Part shown: piece after piece, positions 11,411-13,609 of the stretch
How the letters are laid out: the number at the start of each line of letters is the position of its first letter
Numbering within the stretch: position 1 is the stretch's first letter
Assembly (NCBI GenBank): GCA_011773795.1
Contig: WVWW01000217.1
Span: forward strand, 1 to 13,609
From: Acidobacteriota bacterium
GTDB taxonomy: Bacteria; Acidobacteriota; Polarisedimenticolia; Polarisedimenticolales; Polarisedimenticolaceae
Direction: 5' to 3'
Length of the DNA: 13,609 nucleotides
The notes under the pieces: generated by a model
Told to the model about the DNA's origin: nothing
Databases searched by the model: none
The model's input: the letters and a program-made list of their open reading frames with translations, nothing else
Made by a program: the position numbers and the translations under genes

Positions 11411-11430
11411 ACTAATTATAATAATGATAG
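11411..11430. promoter_or_regulatory. AT-rich island with -10-like boxes on both strands
   Basis: This 20-base stretch is almost pure A/T within very GC-rich DNA. On the plus strand it contains TATAAT (11417-11422) with TTGGCC 19 bases upstream (11392-11397). On the minus strand it reads TATCAT, TATTAT and TATAAT. It could hold promoters for ftcD and for the efflux operon, the latter with a leader of roughly 200 bases. No other strong box is seen between 11210 and 11410. Confidence 0.4.
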
Positions 11431-11467
11431 GTCGACCGGCGTCTGAGCGGGCCCAGGCAAAGTCCAC

Positions 11468-11473
11468 TACAAT
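11468..11473 (+). promoter_or_regulatory. Candidate -10 box TACAAT upstream of ftcD
   Basis: TACAAT differs from consensus by one base and lies 26 bases before the ftcD start, leaving a leader of about 20 bases. The -35 region is poor, so it competes with the TATAAT island at 11417 as the ftcD promoter. Confidence 0.35.
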
Positions 11474-11499
11474 CCCCGGCCACGGAGCAAGGGTGTCCC

Positions 11500-13176
11500 A
11501 TGAAGCTGATCGAGTGCGTTCCGAACATCAGTGAAGGTCGCGATCGCTCCGTGATCGACACGGTGACGGCCGAGATCGACTCCACCGACGGAGCGATCCT
11601 CCTGGACGTCGATCCTGGCGAAGCCACCAACCGCACCGTGATCACGTTCGCGGGGCCTCCCGACGCCGCCGTGGAGGCGGCGTTCCGCGTGATCCGCAAG
11701 GCCGCCGAGCTGATCGACATGAGCAAGCATCGCGGAGAGCACGCGCGGATGGGCGCGACGGACGTCTGCCCGTTCGTGCCGATGCAGGGCGCGACGATGG
11801 ACGACTGCGTCGAGGCCGCCGGGCGTCTCGGCGAGCGCGTGGGCAAAGAGCTGGGGATCCCGGTCTACCTCTACGGCGAGGCGGCGCAGCGACCGGAGCG
11901 CAAGCGGCTGCCCGACATCCGCCAGGGCGAGTACGAGGCGCTGCCGGAAAAGCTCAAGGATCCCGCCTTCGCCCCCGACTTCGGGCCCGCCGAGTTCAAC
12001 CGCCGTGCGGGCGCGACGGCGATCGGCGCCCGGCCGTTCCTGATCGCGTGGAACGTCAACCTCAACACGCGCGACCGCAAGCTGGCCAACAAGGTCGCGG
12101 CCGAGCTGCGCGAGACGGGCAAGATCAAACGGGACGCCAACAACAAGTTCGTCCGCGACGAGAACGGGAAGGTCCTGCGCGAACCGGGCCGCTTCACCGA
12201 GCTGCAGGGCGGCGGCTGGTACATCGAGGAGTACGGCCGCGCGCAGATCTCCTTCAACCTCATGGACTACAAGGTGACCTCGCTGCACCAGGTCTTCGAC
12301 GCGTGCGTCGAGGAGGCCGAGAAGCTCGGCGGCCGGATCACCGGGAGCGAACTCGTGGGGCTCGTCCCGCTCGACGCGCTGCTGGCGGCGGGCGATCACT
12401 ACCTGGCCAAGCAGGGGCTGACGACGGGCGTGCCCGAGTCCGAGCGGATCCATGCGGCGGTGTTGTCGCTGGGGCTGGCCGAGCTCGCCCCGTTCGACCC
12501 GGCCGAGAAGATCCTCGAGTACAAGTATCGCGGCACGCCCAGCGGGCTCAAGGTGCTGCGTTTGACCGAGTTTTGCGACGAGCTCTCCAGCGACTCCCCC
12601 GCTCCGGGCGGTGGGAGTGTGGCGGCGCTCTGCGGATCGCTGTCGGCTTCGCTCTCCGCGATGGTCGCTACGTTGACCTGGTCCAAGAAGGGGCTGGAAG
12701 GGCGGCAGCCGGAAATGGGCCAGATCGGCCGCGCCGGGCAGGCCCTCAAGGACTGGTTCGTGGACGCCGTCGATCGCGATACCGATGCCTTCAACGCCGT
12801 GATCGGCGCCCGGCGACTACCCAACAAGACGGACGAGGAGAAGGCCGAGCGGCTGGAGGCGATCGAACTCGCCAACCAGTCGGCCACACGGGTTCCTCTC
12901 GCCGTGCTCGAACGCAGCGTCGAGGCCATGGATCTCGCCTTGAGGGTGGCTCGTCAGGGCATGGCCGCATCGGCCTCGGACGCCGGCGTTGCCGGAGCCT
13001 GTGCGCTCGCCGCTGCCGAGGGCGCTGCGCTCAATGTGCGGATCAACTTGCCGTCGTTGACCGACACGGACGTCGCCAAGGAGATCCGCACGTCCCAGGA
13101 AGCCTTGCTCGCGCGCGCGCGCACGACGATCGTCGAGGTTCAACGCGTCGTCGACGACGTGCTCGCCGGAGACTAG
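11500..13176 (+). CDS. ftcD: Bifunctional glutamate formimidoyltransferase / formimidoyltetrahydrofolate cyclodeaminase
   Basis: The 558-residue protein fuses two enzymes of histidine breakdown and one-carbon metabolism. The N-terminal part moves the formimino group from N-formiminoglutamate to tetrahydrofolate. The C-terminal part releases ammonia to give 5,10-methenyl-tetrahydrofolate. The transferase begins with IECVPNISEGRD and has the KHRGEHARMGATDVCPFVP motif, with His81 matching the catalytic His82 of the mammalian enzyme. WYIEEYGRAQISFNLMDY starts the later half of the transferase domain. A charged insertion near residues 204-232 precedes it, as in several bacterial forms. The cyclodeaminase begins near residue 352 (RLTEFCDELSSDSPAPGGGS) and ends with NVRINLPSLTD. 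The length is close to that of vertebrate FTCD (about 540), so both domains look complete and active. It is cytoplasmic. AAGGG about seven bases before the ATG is a modest ribosome site. No hutH, hutU or hutI lies beside it in this window. Its stop overlaps that of the Fic-like gene. Confidence 0.95.
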   Translation: MKLIECVPNISEGRDRSVIDTVTAEIDSTDGAILLDVDPGEATNRTVITFAGPPDAAVEAAFRVIRKAAELIDMSKHRGEHARMGATDVCPFVPMQGATMDDCVEAAGRLGERVGKELGIPVYLYGEAAQRPERKRLPDIRQGEYEALPEKLKDPAFAPDFGPAEFNRRAGATAIGARPFLIAWNVNLNTRDRKLANKVAAELRETGKIKRDANNKFVRDENGKVLREPGRFTELQGGGWYIEEYGRAQISFNLMDYKVTSLHQVFDACVEEAEKLGGRITGSELVGLVPLDALLAAGDHYLAKQGLTTGVPESERIHAAVLSLGLAELAPFDPAEKILEYKYRGTPSGLKVLRLTEFCDELSSDSPAPGGGSVAALCGSLSASLSAMVATLTWSKKGLEGRQPEMGQIGRAGQALKDWFVDAVDRDTDAFNAVIGARRLPNKTDEEKAERLEAIELANQSATRVPLAVLERSVEAMDLALRVARQGMAASASDAGVAGACALAAAEGAALNVRINLPSLTDTDVAKEIRTSQEALLARARTTIVEVQRVVDDVLAGD

Positions 13177-13609
13177 ATCTCCCGCCCCGGACCGAGCGCC
13201 GGGTCCGGCGGGGCCAGCCGGTACAGCGTGCCGCGCCGTTCTCCGTGCTTTTGAAGCACGCCGTGATCGACCAGCTTGCGCAGGTTGTCCTTGAGCGTGT
13301 TGCGGTTCGCCCCGGTGGCCTCCAGCAGCAGGCCGGCGCCGACGGTGCCGTGCTCGCGGACCGCCTCCAGGATGGCCTGCTGGAGCGGCGGGAATGCGTG
13401 CGTGCGCTGCTCCAGGGCGATCTTCAGGTCGACCTTCTCGCGATGCCGGTCCAGCAGCTTCACGAAGAACTCGATCCACGGTTCGACGTTGGGGCCGCCG
13501 CCCCAGAAACGTGTCTGCGCCGCGTCGAAACTCTCCTGAAACTCGTCGCGCATCGCTTCGATCTGCACCTCGATACTGGCGTACGGGATGTGCGGGTATC
13601 CGGCACGGC
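13173..13609 (-). CDS. C-terminal part of a Fic-family protein with winged helix, 5' end outside the window
   Basis: The reading frame stays open to the right edge, past the GTG at 13568, so the N-terminus lies outside and only about 145 C-terminal residues are seen. The visible start (PHIPYASIEVQIEAMRDEFQESF) and the segment NVEPWIEFFVKLLDRH resemble the helices that follow the FIC domain in many bacterial Fic proteins (the Pro-Tyr-x-Ser and Trp-x-x-Phe-Phe patterns). They are followed by a winged-helix segment, ILEAVREHGTVGAGLLLEAT through GVLQKHGERRGTLYRL. The catalytic HPFxxGNGR motif would be upstream and cannot be checked. Fic enzymes AMPylate or otherwise modify proteins and the winged helix may serve autoregulation. 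A MarR/GbsR-type regulator is the main alternative. The stop codon overlaps the ftcD stop by three bases at 13173-13176 (palindromic CTAG), so the genes converge with no terminator between them. Confidence 0.6.
   Translation of the reverse strand, partial: RAGYPHIPYASIEVQIEAMRDEFQESFDAAQTRFWGGGPNVEPWIEFFVKLLDRHREKVDLKIALEQRTHAFPPLQQAILEAVREHGTVGAGLLLEATGANRNTLKDNLRKLVDHGVLQKHGERRGTLYRLAPPDPALGPGREI

Noticed and set aside
13173..13568. Complete MarR/GbsR-type regulator starting at GTG 13568
   Set aside because: The frame stays open beyond that GTG to the window edge, and the upstream residues continue a Fic-like helical pattern, so it is more likely the tail of a longer protein. This was kept as the alternative reading.

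Overview
This 13.6 kb window is high-GC DNA with the gene set of a Gram-negative (diderm) bacterium. It holds a lipoprotein-type periplasmic adaptor, two RND inner-membrane pumps and a secreted DUF547 protein. A split cluster of small housekeeping or accessory genes, a fused bacterial FtcD and a REP-like palindromic repeat would fit an Acidobacteriota-type or gammaproteobacterial lineage. No rRNA or other marker is present, so this placement is inference only.

Layout: (1) 1-262, minus, the start of a TMEM14-family small membrane protein that runs off the left edge. (2) 386-1872, three plus-strand genes with short gaps: a secreted DUF547 protein, a 53-residue single-span membrane protein, and a cupin with a C-terminal CxxC. 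(3) 1937-2821, minus, a PolA-type 5'-3' exonuclease convergent with the cupin. (4) 2829-2978, a duplicated 61-bp repeat ending in a perfect 28-bp inverted repeat, abutting an intrinsic terminator at 2978-3026. (5) 3049-11206, minus, a three-gene efflux operon (adaptor lipoprotein, RND pump 1, RND pump 2) whose two junctions are both 4-nt ATGA overlaps. (6) 11207-11499, a divergent promoter region. (7) 11500-13176, plus, a bifunctional formimidoyltransferase-cyclodeaminase (ftcD). (8) 13173-13609, minus, the C-terminal part of a probable Fic-family protein that enters from the right edge.

The efflux operon dominates the window. The adaptor should be lipid-anchored to the inner membrane and pair with two non-identical RND subunits, possibly as a heteromer as in MdtBC. 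No outer-membrane channel gene is visible, so a TolC-like partner would have to be encoded elsewhere. The operon ends at a strong terminator, so the exonuclease downstream on the same strand probably needs its own promoter. The only DNA available for one is the repeat itself.

Nothing here is convincingly a wholly new system. The points most worth a second look are a roughly 190-residue hydrophobic segment between the two halves of RND pump 1 (about 140-150 residues longer than usual), the repeat element sitting where the exonuclease leader should be, and the HxHxH cupin with a terminal CxxC.
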